From Clostridiales bacterium FE2011 (GTDB lineage Bacteria > Bacillota > Clostridia > Christensenellales > Aristaeellaceae), in the NCBI GenBank assembly GCA_017569305.1, contig CP069418.1:124001-188000 (forward strand): a stretch of 64,000 bases of DNA, in the 5' to 3' direction. Positions within the stretch are counted from its first letter, which is position 1. Every line of letters begins with the position of its first letter. The position numbers were made by a program, and so were the translations under genes. The notes beneath the pieces are model-generated. The model was not told the origin of the DNA. It saw nothing but the letters and a program-made list of their open reading frames with translations, and searched no databases. Shown here piece after piece: positions 26,605 through 33,772 of this stretch.

Positions 26605-26634
26605 ATCATAAATCGGATGAAGGTCTGCTGTCAA
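26605..26634 (-). promoter_or_regulatory. sigma-A promoter of the GH8-GH120 operon
   Basis: Minus-strand TTGACA (26629-26634), 18-base spacer, TATGAT (26605-26610). The GH8 start lies about 32 bases downstream. Confidence 0.78.
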
Positions 26635-26657
26635 GGATTTTTCTTTCCGGAAGATCA

Positions 26658-27269
26658 TCAGTTTCCGGAGGAGGATGATCCGCCCGCTGAACTGTGCACA
26701 CTGGCGGCCTCCCTGTCTTTGATCATATGCTGCAGCGTAACCAGAACAGCGACGATTGTATCCTGATACTCTGTCCGGTATATGTCGATACAGTACTTGT
26801 CATGGATTGAGAACATCTTCTGGCCGATCACAGCAATAATCTCATCGTGTTCATCATACAGTTCGAAATTCAGCCCGGCGATGTTTCCCCGGATCTGCCA
26901 TCCGAGTCCTTCGATATTCATGATATCCTTCACAAGGTGAAACAGTTCATTGGAGATTTCGAACTTCGTTCCGTCCCCCATGGTGATAAAATGCCTTTGA
27001 TGCAGGGTCAGGAGCTTGCGCTCAATATGGGCAACAAACCTTCCCTCAGCGTCTGTGATATCGGTTTTGTCGTGGATGGACGGAAATTTCGTATTGGCTT
27101 CATAAACAACTTCTTCCCTGCTGTTTGTGATATCAATATGATGATGGAGCGTAAACACCTTTGTTGTGGTAAACAGGGACACTGTCGGTTCACCAAACCG
27201 CTGCACATTGTTGATATTCGCTTCTTCTCCTGCCTCACGGAAACGATGGTATTTGGAAAATACGCCCAT
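26658..27269 (-). CDS. LURP-one-related family protein
   Basis: 203 residues, ATG with GCAGGAGG upstream. Tandem motifs of the LURP-one / YxjI tubby-like fold are visible: FTLHHHIDITNSREEVVYEA, AHIERKLLTLHQRHFITMGDG, GLNFELYDEHDEIIAVIGQK and FSIHDKYCIDIYRTEYQDTIVAVLV. Members form a twelve-stranded barrel around a hydrophobic helix and are thought to bind phospholipid or act as scramblase-like proteins, without firm function in bacteria. The C-terminus ends in a Ser/Gly-rich tail (SSAGGSSSSGN). It stands alone, with its own promoter region carrying a dyad. Confidence 0.9.
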   Translation of the reverse strand: MGVFSKYHRFREAGEEANINNVQRFGEPTVSLFTTTKVFTLHHHIDITNSREEVVYEANTKFPSIHDKTDITDAEGRFVAHIERKLLTLHQRHFITMGDGTKFEISNELFHLVKDIMNIEGLGWQIRGNIAGLNFELYDEHDEIIAVIGQKMFSIHDKYCIDIYRTEYQDTIVAVLVTLQHMIKDREAASVHSSAGGSSSSGN

Positions 27270-27289
27270 TCTATTCTGCCTCCTGCTGT

Positions 27290-27306
27290 ATGATATTATG
27301 TATCAT
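27290..27306. promoter_or_regulatory. dyad in the promoter region of the LURP-one gene
   Basis: ATGATA-TTATG-TATCAT, a 6-5-6 inverted repeat 21 bases before the start codon, overlapping a possible -10 (TATGAT on the minus strand). It could be an operator; the -35 box is weak (TTTATT). Confidence 0.45.
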
Positions 27307-27339
27307 ATAACGTTTCGCCCGGAAAATAAAGAACCGGAG

Positions 27340-27374
27340 AGAAATAAACCGCCGTTTCCAGGATCGAAACGGCG
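27340..27374 (-). terminator. intrinsic terminator of the SRAP/GIY-YIG operon
   Basis: Perfect nine-pair stem CGCCGTTTC / GAAACGGCG (27350-27358 with 27366-27374) followed on the minus strand by GTTTATTTCTC. Confidence 0.75.
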
Positions 27375-27406
27375 ATTGATCGGTATATACTGTTTCTTCG
27401 GGAATT

Positions 27407-27910
27407 TCAGATCATCTTCATGGCCGGAAACGAAAGAACCATCATCAGGAAACCCGGACTGTCCTCCTGTTCAAAAAAACGGGTTCTGAAAGCCGGTTCA
27501 ATCTGCATGCCTGTGGGCGGCGTCCAGTCAGATTCGATAATCCGTTCCGTAATCGCGGATACAGGCATTCCTGTCCGGCCGAAAAAGTATGCACCCTTCC
27601 TTTCCTCCACCGTCATGGACCAGCCGCCGGTATCCGTCCGCGCCGCAATTTCGTACAGCCCGGGCCTCCAGAAAACAATACGGTACAGCTCTTCTCCCGT
27701 CAGGTTGTCCTTGATTCTCCGGCTGACCCCGGGAACTATTTCCGTATCGATATTGAAGGAACTGTACCATTCCACGTCTTCCCCTGTCACCCGTACTGTG
27801 GAGGAAGTACTGATCTGGCAGGTGGTTTTTCCGATAAAAGTTTCATCCTGGTAATAGGAATAGCCCCACATCCCGTTGGCAGAAAGGCGGTATGAAATAA
27901 TATCTGTCAT
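27407..27910 (-). CDS. hypothetical protein, possible beta-barrel fold
   Basis: 167 residues, ATG with GGGAGG upstream. It is rich in beta-strand patterns with aromatic ends (GYSYYQDETFIGKTTCQI, SSFNIDTEIVPGVSRRI, EELYRIVFWRPGLYEIAAR, GAYFFGRTGMPVSAI). The strand-loop periodicity and the I-x-x-R-x-F-E end recall tubby/LURP-like barrels, and the next gene downstream is a LURP-one protein, but the similarity is too weak to call. No signal peptide, no membrane helix. Last gene of the operon with GIY-YIG and SRAP proteins. Confidence 0.7.
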   Translation of the reverse strand: MTDIISYRLSANGMWGYSYYQDETFIGKTTCQISTSSTVRVTGEDVEWYSSFNIDTEIVPGVSRRIKDNLTGEELYRIVFWRPGLYEIAARTDTGGWSMTVEERKGAYFFGRTGMPVSAITERIIESDWTPPTGMQIEPAFRTRFFEQEDSPGFLMMVLSFPAMKMI

Positions 27911-27940
27911 CCTTGTACCGCCTCCCTTTCCTTTACTGCA

Positions 27941-28219
27941 TTACCTTGTATTTTCATCGGCAGGGATTGTTTTTCCTTCCCTGCTTTCTGACAATTTCAG
28001 CTTTTCCGCCCTTTTCAGGTGTTTCAGATGCCATTCCCTGCTCAGCGCCTCGTGCCTGTCTTCATACATCTCAAAATACACCAGCTTCACAGGCAGTCTG
28101 GACCGTGTGTATTTGGCTCCTTTGCCGGCGTTATGCTGCAGAATCCTGGCTTCCAGATCCGTGGTCCATCCGCAGTACAGGCTGTCATCCGCGCAGCGCA
28201 GTATATATACGTAGTTCAC
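27941..28219 (-). CDS. GIY-YIG nuclease family protein (UPF0213 type)
   Basis: 92 residues. The motif pair is YVYILRCADDSLYCGWTTD with the GIY-YIG equivalents YVYIL and YCGWT, then LEARILQHNAGKGAKYTRSR with catalytic Arg, and EALSREWHLKHLKRAEK with catalytic Glu. This is the YhbQ/YazA family of small single-domain nucleases that act on single-stranded or nicked DNA (family knowledge). Its start is GTG at 28217-28219, overlapping the stop of the 47-residue gene in a GTGA, so translation is coupled. It shares an operon with the SRAP protein. Confidence 0.93.
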   Translation of the reverse strand: MNYVYILRCADDSLYCGWTTDLEARILQHNAGKGAKYTRSRLPVKLVYFEMYEDRHEALSREWHLKHLKRAEKLKLSESREGKTIPADENTR

Positions 28220-28359
28220 TTACCGCTCCCGTCTGCATGCTCTTCCTGTCTTTTCCGCTCAGCTTCTTCCCGGTTTCTCCGGGCTTTGTTCAGTGCATGC
28301 ATGGCCTCAAAAGGACCGATAATTGCTGAAAGGATAATCAGAATCCAGTACCATGGCAT
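28216..28359 (-). CDS. 47-residue single-pass membrane protein, unknown
   Basis: The gene is short (ATG at 28357-28359, stop 28216-28218). It encodes MPWYWILIILSAIIGPFEAM at the start, one hydrophobic helix, then a strongly charged tail (NKARRNREEAERKRQEEH). A GGAG lies 11 bases before the ATG. Its TGA overlaps the GTG start of the GIY-YIG gene by four bases, which strongly supports that it is translated. It lies between SRAP and GIY-YIG genes on the same strand. No homologue was recognised; it might recruit its partners to the membrane, but that is speculation. Confidence 0.7.
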   Translation of the reverse strand: MPWYWILIILSAIIGPFEAMHALNKARRNREEAERKRQEEHADGSGK

Positions 28360-28405
28360 GGTTTTTCTCACTCCGGTTCCTGTCTTTCGGGTCACAGGCC
28401 GTCTT

Positions 28406-29029
28406 TCATCCTGCGTACTCCCATTGTGTTTTTGTCAGGCAGTTCTGTATCAGTTCCTCTGGCCTGGCGTCCGGCCGGATCCATCTGCCGGCGTTTTCTT
28501 CCGAAAACATGACCGGCATCCTGTCATGCATCCAGGTAAGGGTGTCGTCAGCAGGCCGGGTCAGGATCACAAACGTGGGAAGCCCTTCTTCCATATGATA
28601 GAGTCCGGCCAGCCAGATGATTCCTTTTTCGACCGGCCGGATGGCGTACTTCCGGCCCGGTTTCTTTTGCTCATCGTGCTCCCATTCGCAGTACCAGGAT
28701 GCGGGAATCACGCAGCGGTGTTTCTGCCAGGCTTCCCGGAACGTGGGTTTTTCAGCCGCCGTTTCAGCCCGCGCGTTGATCAGCAGTTTTCCGCGTTTTC
28801 CGTCCGCTGTATTCTGCCGGAATCCCCACTTCATCGGAAAAAACCGGCGTTCTCCTGTCCGGCTGGTGGCAATCACCGGTACCACGGAAGCCGGAAGGAT
28901 TTCACCGGCTCCGGTTACCGGCGGCTGGTTTGATTCCCGGAAAAGCTCCGCCAGTTTCGTTCTGTTAATCTCCCGGATCATTTTCAGGATTTCCTCATCC
29001 GGGGGAGCAATCACATATCTTCCGCACAT
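28406..29029 (-). CDS. SOS response-associated peptidase (SRAP, HMCES/YedK type)
   Basis: 207 residues. It starts MCGRY, giving the catalytic Cys2 after Met removal, which forms a thiazolidine link with abasic sites in single-stranded DNA. Other family residues: NARAETAAEKPTFR with Asn and Glu, IPASWYCEWEH with active-site Glu, and TWMHDRMPVMF with the His. It protects abasic sites from strand breakage. It begins 10 bases after the stop of the upstream membrane protein gene and forms part of the operon ending at the terminator at 27340. No LexA box was recognised upstream. Confidence 0.96.
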   Translation of the reverse strand: MCGRYVIAPPDEEILKMIREINRTKLAELFRESNQPPVTGAGEILPASVVPVIATSRTGERRFFPMKWGFRQNTADGKRGKLLINARAETAAEKPTFREAWQKHRCVIPASWYCEWEHDEQKKPGRKYAIRPVEKGIIWLAGLYHMEEGLPTFVILTRPADDTLTWMHDRMPVMFSEENAGRWIRPDARPEELIQNCLTKTQWEYAG

Positions 29030-29039
29030 ATCTGCCTCT

Positions 29040-29708
29040 TTATATGATCCCCGCCGGTATCAGGATCACCAGCAGCAGTGCAACCAGTCCCCACAGGATG
29101 CACAGGAATCTTTTACGCTTTTTCGGTTCCAGATCCGGCACGTAATTGCTGGCGATAAAGAATGGAATATAGGTGGTGACAAACACCGGGATTACGCCCC
29201 ACCATCTGTATACCCAGATAAAGGAATGATTGCTGGTGCCCGCAAGGAATGATTCAAACAGGGCAAAAAGCAGGGCCATTTCCAGCGCGCCGGCAAGCTT
29301 GCAGGAGATGCCGCCCTTCCCGTTCCTGGCAAAATAACGTCTGGTTCTGTCCTGCGGCAGCATTTTGAATGAGATCATTCCGGCAATGGAAAACATCATG
29401 GACAGTTCCCAGCAGACACCGATCAGGAGAATAAAGGTGGTGGATTCATTGCTGACTGACCAGAGGGGATAACCTGACAGCTTTCCGATAACCGCATTGC
29501 AGATCTCATAAAGCCAGTGAACACCGTAAAGCGCCAGTCCGGCGCAAACCACTTCCGTATTCTTTTTCTGTATTTCTGACCAGTATACATAAAACACAAC
29601 AGCGAGAATAAAAATGAATGTCCAGTTGAAGTTTTCGGTGTTTCTGACGCGAATGGCGTTCACCAGGTCCATCGCTTCCTGAGATCCGTCTCCCCAGAAT
29701 CTGAACAT
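29040..29708 (-). CDS. polytopic membrane protein, unknown
   Basis: 222 residues with six or seven hydrophobic helices; ATG with GAGGAGGGG upstream. The N-terminus is MFRFWGDGSQEAMDLVNAI, followed by helices FTFIFILAVVFYVYW-like, LALYGVHWLYEICNAVIG and TTFILLIGVCWELSMMFSIAG. A conserved-looking WELSMMF and WVYRWWGVIPVF segment suggests a definite fold, but I do not recognise the family. The last 15 residues form a helix LCILWGLVALLLVILIP. It is first in the operon with SRAP and GIY-YIG genes. Confidence 0.75.
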   Translation of the reverse strand: MFRFWGDGSQEAMDLVNAIRVRNTENFNWTFIFILAVVFYVYWSEIQKKNTEVVCAGLALYGVHWLYEICNAVIGKLSGYPLWSVSNESTTFILLIGVCWELSMMFSIAGMISFKMLPQDRTRRYFARNGKGGISCKLAGALEMALLFALFESFLAGTSNHSFIWVYRWWGVIPVFVTTYIPFFIASNYVPDLEPKKRKRFLCILWGLVALLLVILIPAGII

Positions 29709-29829
29709 GGTTTCCCCTCCTCTTCACTCTGTCACGTATCCTGTTGCCTGCTTTCCCGGAATGCCCCGTCCTTCTGAAATGGATGAGGTTTTCCTGCTTT
29801 TCTGTATGGGCTTGTTTTGTTCTGTCTGA

Positions 29830-29859
29830 ATTATATATGCTTCTCATACTTTTATGCAA
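29830..29859 (-). promoter_or_regulatory. sigma-A promoter of the membrane protein / SRAP operon
   Basis: Minus-strand TTGCAT (29854-29859), 18-base spacer, perfect TATAAT (29830-29835). Confidence 0.65.
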
Positions 29860-29869
29860 GTTTACAGGC

Positions 29870-29928
29870 AAAAAAAGATCGGACATTTCAGATCAGTGCA
29901 ACTATGCCTGTTGATCCTGAAATGTCCG
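29870..29928 (-). terminator. intrinsic terminator after the secreted serine hydrolase
   Basis: Sixteen-base arms with one bulged base (29880-29895 with 29912-29928) and seven T on the minus strand (A-run at about 29870-29877). Confidence 0.88.
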
Positions 29929-29946
29929 GTGCTTTTCCTGCCGGTT

Positions 29947-31365
29947 TTACCCGCCGTCTGCTTTCCCCAGGCGTATTTCTTCCAGTTTCTCCATATTCGT
30001 CAGGATACTGAATGCCGGCTCAACAATATTGTCCATGAGCTGCGGTTCATATCCGTTCATAATCAGGGCCATCGTAATCCCTGTTTCCCGCTGGTAATAG
30101 ATATTGGAAGTCAATCCGCTGTATCTTCCCTGATGGCCGTACCACGTTCCCCGGTCAAACTGGTGCAGGCGTACCGTGCTCAGTCCGTATCTGCTTTCTG
30201 CCAGTCCTTTCTGTTCCGATTCCATCAGCCGGACAGTCTGTGTCTCCAGGATCCGTACACCGTTAAGTTCCCCGCCGTTGTTCATCATCTGCGCCAGTTT
30301 TGTCAGCGAGGAAGCATTAATATACAGTTTTCCGACCGTATAACCGTTATTTCCTTTGGGATCTGCCTTGTTGTTATAGGTACGGGTTCTGTCCTTCTGA
30401 ACCGATATCTGAACCTTGCCCTGCGGGTTCAGCAGGTCCTTTGTTTTGGTACCCGCCGGAAGAAATCTGGGCGAATAGGCTGCTGTCAGTCCCAATGGTT
30501 TGAAAACCTTCTGATCCAGATAGTTCTGTACGCTCTGCCTGGATATGGCTTCGATCAGGCATCCGAATAATGCGCCGTTGTAATCTGCGTATACATACTG
30601 CGTTCCCGGCTCTATGGATTCATTGAAAATCGGATCGTATCCGTTCTTTCCGATCCTCGCCCAGTCCGGGTGATAATTGGATGCTTCCGCTGACAGGGAT
30701 GAAGTATGGGTCATCAGCATCCTGGTTGTAATAGGTGTGTCAGGATATGCCGGATTCCTTACCTTAAACCCGAGATAAGTGCTGATATCCTTGTCCAGGT
30801 CTAGTTTGCCTTCGTCGTACAGCGTCATCAGTCCTATTGCGGTTACCCATTTGGTAATGGAAGCGATACGGAAACACGTGTCCTCATCCACACCGCCAAA
30901 GGACCAGGTCAGGAAAACCTGTCCCTTCCTGGAAAGCACTACGGTCCCGCAGGCCGCTCCGCACCTTGCCGCAAGTGATTCCAGATAGCTGATTGCTTCG
31001 TCCGTAACAACCGCAGCCGGTTCAGGGGATATCACGGGAGAAGGCGTATCCGTCACCGCCGGATTTCCGTTATCTGCCTCATTTTTCTCATACAGCTTTC
31101 CGAGGGTTTTGGGCCCGGCAACGCCGTCCGCTTTCAGTCCGTTCTTCCTCTGGTATGCCTTCACGGCACTGACCGTTTTCTTGCCGTATATCCCGTCGAT
31201 TTTGCCGTTGTAGAACCCTTGATCCTTCAGGGCTGTCTGCAGCGTTTTTACGTCTGCTCCGCGGGAACCTTTCTTCATTGTTCGCGCAAAAGCAGCATCA
31301 GGCAAACCGATACAGGATATAAACAGCATCAGCACCAGCAGAAAAGCGGTCATCCGTTTCAGCAT
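29947..31365 (-). CDS. secreted serine hydrolase (class C beta-lactamase-like) with peptidoglycan-binding domain
   Basis: 472 residues from the ATG at 31363-31365, with GGAGGG eight bases upstream. Order: signal peptide (LLVLMLFISCIGLP, cut near AFA-R), a PG_binding_1 repeat (GSRGADVKTLQTALKDQGFY then IDGIYGKKTVSAVKAYQ), a Pro/Thr linker, and a beta-lactamase family domain. The domain has SITK (Ser nucleophile and Lys), YADYNG in the Tyr position and GHQG near the end in place of KTG. It is likely a cell-wall-bound D-amino acid peptide hydrolase or esterase; true antibiotic resistance is not implied. Mono-cistronic, with a strong promoter and terminator. Confidence 0.9.
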   Translation of the reverse strand: MLKRMTAFLLVLMLFISCIGLPDAAFARTMKKGSRGADVKTLQTALKDQGFYNGKIDGIYGKKTVSAVKAYQRKNGLKADGVAGPKTLGKLYEKNEADNGNPAVTDTPSPVISPEPAAVVTDEAISYLESLAARCGAACGTVVLSRKGQVFLTWSFGGVDEDTCFRIASITKWVTAIGLMTLYDEGKLDLDKDISTYLGFKVRNPAYPDTPITTRMLMTHTSSLSAEASNYHPDWARIGKNGYDPIFNESIEPGTQYVYADYNGALFGCLIEAISRQSVQNYLDQKVFKPLGLTAAYSPRFLPAGTKTKDLLNPQGKVQISVQKDRTRTYNNKADPKGNNGYTVGKLYINASSLTKLAQMMNNGGELNGVRILETQTVRLMESEQKGLAESRYGLSTVRLHQFDRGTWYGHQGRYSGLTSNIYYQRETGITMALIMNGYEPQLMDNIVEPAFSILTNMEKLEEIRLGKADGG

Positions 31366-31419
31366 GGATGTTCCCTCCATAACGTTACCGGTTCTTTAAT
31401 GTTTTACAAAATCATGTTT

Positions 31420-31448
31420 AATATATGTCTTTTGTATGAAGTTGTCAA
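31420..31448 (-). promoter_or_regulatory. sigma-A promoter of the serine hydrolase
   Basis: Minus-strand perfect TTGACA (31443-31448), 17-base spacer, TATATT (31420-31425). Confidence 0.82.
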
Positions 31449-31481
31449 TGTTTCACTGTACAATTCATGTTTTTCTCTCTA

Positions 31482-31510
31482 TTGAACTTGATGCCATAAA
31501 CCGATAAAAT
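31482..31510 (+). promoter_or_regulatory. sigma-A promoter of the histidine phosphatase
   Basis: TTGAAC (31482-31487), 17-base spacer, TAAAAT (31505-31510), about 40 bases before the start codon and divergent from the neighbouring promoter. Confidence 0.68.
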
Positions 31511-31549
31511 AGGGAGGCTGAATCGCTGACAGGAAGGTTGTGTTTTCAA

Positions 31550-32299
31550 ATGCGTATACTTCTGATCCGCCATGCGGAACCTGATTATACCATCGATTCC
31601 CTTACACCGAAGGGACGGGTGGAGGCTGAACTGCTCAGCCGGCGGATGATCCGGTATGACATCCGGGATTTTTACGTATCTCCCCTTGGGCGGGCCCGGG
31701 ATACCGCTGCCTGCACGCTGGATAAACTGAACCGTAAGGCGGAGATCCTGCCCTGGCTGCACGAATTTATGGGATCCTACCCTGATCCGGAAACCGGCAA
31801 ACGCCGGATTGTTGCCTGGGACGTCAAGCCGCGGATCTGGACAGCCTTTCCCGGCGTGGCGGATATCCGCACCTGGTGCGATGTTCCCGCCTTCGACGGA
31901 GGAAACGTGCGTGAAGTATGGCAGCAGACTACGGACGGCGTGGATGAACTTCTCGGACGATACGGATATACGAAGGACGGGCCGGTCTGGCGCTGTGCCG
32001 ATAATGAGGATTTCACCATTGCGCTTTTCTGCCACTTTGGTATTTCCATGGCAATTCTCGCCTATCTGACAGATATCTCTCCCATGGTGCTGTGGCATCA
32101 TACCCTTACCCTGCCCTCCTCTGTGACGGAAATCGTCACGGAAGAGCGGATTAAAGGAGAGGTTTCCTTCCGTATAACCAAGCTGGGAGATCTGACCCAT
32201 CTGGAAGCCGCAGGCGAAAAAAGAAGCACTGCCGGATTGTTTCCGGAGTGCTATACGGGGATCGATTCCACAGATCCTGCGGTCAACGGAACCTTGTAA
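31550..32299 (+). CDS. histidine phosphatase superfamily protein
   Basis: 249 residues from the ATG at 31550. The phosphohistidine motif is LLIRHAEPDY, then FYVSPLGRARDTA with the second Arg, and LFCHFGISMAILAYL carrying the second His. Residues after LTPKGRVEAE fit the same family (GpmB/CobC branch). The substrate is unknown; such enzymes act on phosphosugars, nucleotides or phospho-serine. A TTG 12 bases further upstream touches the AGGAAGG and is not a good start. Mono-cistronic between a divergent hydrolase gene and convergent rplT, sharing a bidirectional terminator with the latter. Confidence 0.9.
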   Translation: MRILLIRHAEPDYTIDSLTPKGRVEAELLSRRMIRYDIRDFYVSPLGRARDTAACTLDKLNRKAEILPWLHEFMGSYPDPETGKRRIVAWDVKPRIWTAFPGVADIRTWCDVPAFDGGNVREVWQQTTDGVDELLGRYGYTKDGPVWRCADNEDFTIALFCHFGISMAILAYLTDISPMVLWHHTLTLPSSVTEIVTEERIKGEVSFRITKLGDLTHLEAAGEKRSTAGLFPECYTGIDSTDPAVNGTL

Positions 32300-32328
32300 T
32301 AACCTGGTATCTTCCTTTTCTTTATGAG

Positions 32329-32357
32329 AAAAGCGCCTGACTTCCTCAGGCGCTTTT
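32329..32357. terminator. bidirectional intrinsic terminator
   Basis: Perfect twelve-pair stem AAAAGCGCCTGA / TCAGGCGCTTTT with a five-base loop; T-run on both strands. It serves the phosphatase gene (plus) and rplT (minus). Confidence 0.92.
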
Positions 32358-32372
32358 ATGCATGTGTTTGAA

Positions 32373-32720
32373 TCACTTCTTGGCGATTTCAACGAGCTTC
32401 GCAAAGCCGGCGGCATCGTTCACAGCCAGGTCAGCGAGCATCTTGCGGTTGACTTCGATGTCCTGCTTCTTCAGGCCGTTGATGAACGTGGAATAGCTCA
32501 TGCCGTTCAGGCGGGCAGCAGCGTTGATACGGGTGATCCACAGGCGGCGGAAATCGCGCTTACGGAGTTTACGTCCGATGAACGCGTAACGCAGGCTGCG
32601 GGCAACCTGTTCTTTCGCGGCGCGGTACTGCTTGGATTTTGCTCCCCAGTAGCCTTTCGCCAGCTTCATAACCTTGCGGCGACTCTTATGGGCGTTAAGG
32701 GCCCTCTTAATGCGTGCCAT
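32373..32720 (-). CDS. rplT: 50S ribosomal protein L20
   Basis: 115 residues, very basic. Typical N-terminal extension [20 protein letters not shown] followed by [19 protein letters not shown], and the globular domain with [20 protein letters not shown]. It binds 23S rRNA early in 50S assembly and in Bacillota can repress its own operon. Third gene of infC-rpmI-rplT, starting 30 bases after rpmI. Followed at once by a strong terminator. Confidence 0.98.
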   Translation of the reverse strand: MARIKRALNAHKSRRKVMKLAKGYWGAKSKQYRAAKEQVARSLRYAFIGRKLRKRDFRRLWITRINAAARLNGMSYSTFINGLKKQDIEVNRKMLADLAVNDAAGFAKLVEIAKK

Positions 32721-32750
32721 GTTTGTTTTCCTCCTTGCCGGTGAATTGGC

Positions 32751-32951
32751 TTATTTGTAAGGCAGTAACTTGTGAATGGTCCGGGCTTCAGCAGCGTTGT
32801 CAACAACACCGGCATTCCGCAGGTGGCGGGTACGCTTGGTGGTCTTCAGACGCACCTGATGGTTGGCGTTCATCTGCTTATGCCTTACGATACCGGATTT
32901 GGTAAAGGAAAAGCGTTTGGCAGCTCCGCGATGGGACTTCTGTTTGGGCAT
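32751..32951 (-). CDS. rpmI: 50S ribosomal protein L35
   Basis: 66 residues, basic. MPKQKSHRGAAKRFSFTKSG is the family start, followed by VRHKQMNANHQVRLKTTKRTRHL and a short C-terminus. Usual length. It lies 24 bases after the infC stop and 30 bases before rplT in the order conserved across bacteria. Confidence 0.97.
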   Translation of the reverse strand: MPKQKSHRGAAKRFSFTKSGIVRHKQMNANHQVRLKTTKRTRHLRNAGVVDNAAEARTIHKLLPYK

Positions 32952-32975
32952 TGGTTTTGTCCTCCTTCCAACGGT

Positions 32976-33557
32976 TTACTCCTTCGTCTCTTTCGAGGCG
33001 GCATTCTCCCTCTTTGCCTTTCTTTCGGCAAAGGAAGCCTTGATGGCTTTGGGAGCAAGGATCATGATCATGTTGCGGCCATCCAGCAGCGGGCGGCGTT
33101 CCACCATGCTGACATCCTTGCACCGCTCAGCGAAATCCTGCATGACCTTCAGGCCGATTTCACTGTGGGTGATCTGACGGCCGCGGAAGCGAATGGATAC
33201 CTTAACCTTATCGCCGTTCTCCAGGAAGCGGATCGCCATCTTCGCCTTGGTGTTCACATCGTTTTCTTCGATGGTGGCGGACAGCTGCACTTCCTTGATA
33301 TCGACAACGCGCTGATTTTTCCGGTTCTCCCGCTCCCGCTTTGCCTGTTCGTAGCGGTACTTGTCATAATCCAGCAGTTTACATACAGGCGGAACAGCTG
33401 AAGGCTGGATCTTGGCCAGATCAAGTCCCCGTTCTTCCGCAAGCTGCAGCGCCTGCTGTGTGCTCATGACGCCGAGCTGTTCACCGTTTTCATCAATCAG
33501 GCGAACCTCTCTGTCGCGGATTTCCTCATTAATCATCAGTTCGGTTGCGATGTCCAT
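32976..33557 (-). CDS. infC: translation initiation factor IF-3
   Basis: 193 residues. N-domain ELMINEEIRDREVRLIDENG, linker rich in Arg and Glu, and C-domain with VDIKEVQLSATIEENDVNTK and KVSIRFRGRQITHSEIG. The last 20 residues are Lys/Glu/Ala-rich, a little longer than in Bacillus. Start ATG at 33555-33557 has TAGGAGG five bases upstream; an ATG (not the AUU of E. coli) is used. It prevents early 50S joining and checks initiator tRNA. The leader carries a terminator hairpin, so the operon is attenuated. Confidence 0.97.
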   Translation of the reverse strand: MDIATELMINEEIRDREVRLIDENGEQLGVMSTQQALQLAEERGLDLAKIQPSAVPPVCKLLDYDKYRYEQAKRERENRKNQRVVDIKEVQLSATIEENDVNTKAKMAIRFLENGDKVKVSIRFRGRQITHSEIGLKVMQDFAERCKDVSMVERRPLLDGRNMIMILAPKAIKASFAERKAKRENAASKETKE

Positions 33558-33567
33558 GCACCTCCTA

Positions 33568-33603
33568 CAAAAATGAGCGGCGGGCTGTTGACCCGTCGCT
33601 CAT
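33568..33603 (-). promoter_or_regulatory. L20/infC leader attenuator hairpin
   Basis: In the 5' leader of infC, ATGAGCGaCGGG pairs with CCCGcCGCTCAT (33573-33584 with 33592-33603) and is followed directly by TTTTTG on the minus strand, only about 12 bases before the infC start. This is a complete intrinsic terminator placed in front of the ribosome binding site, as in Bacillota infC leaders where L20 binding controls termination. Confidence 0.8.
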
Positions 33604-33697
33604 GAATCATCTTGTTCCTGATCGGAAAAAGTGCCATAACCCGGCAGCGTGAACCGCACAAGGTGAGAGACGGGCAAGCCTCTGCTTTCGAACAGAA

Positions 33698-33730
33698 GGG
33701 ATCATACCACATCAGTATGATCCCTGTCAA
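33698..33730 (-). promoter_or_regulatory. infC promoter with a perfect 10-7-10 palindrome
   Basis: Minus-strand TTGACA (33725-33730) and TATGAT (33701-33706) spaced by 18 bases. A perfect inverted repeat GGGATCATAC / GTATGATCCC (33698-33707 with 33715-33724) covers the spacer and the -10 box. It could be an operator or, alternatively, the terminator of pfkA, but the following U-tract (TTCTGTT) is poor. Confidence 0.6.
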
Positions 33731-33772
33731 GCAATATTTCCGTATTTCTGTATCTGCTGATAACTTTCCTAT

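Noticed and set aside
29947..31365. Antibiotic resistance beta-lactamase
   Set aside because: The KTG-type motif is replaced by HQG and a wall-binding domain is attached; family members of this type are mostly peptidases or esterases.
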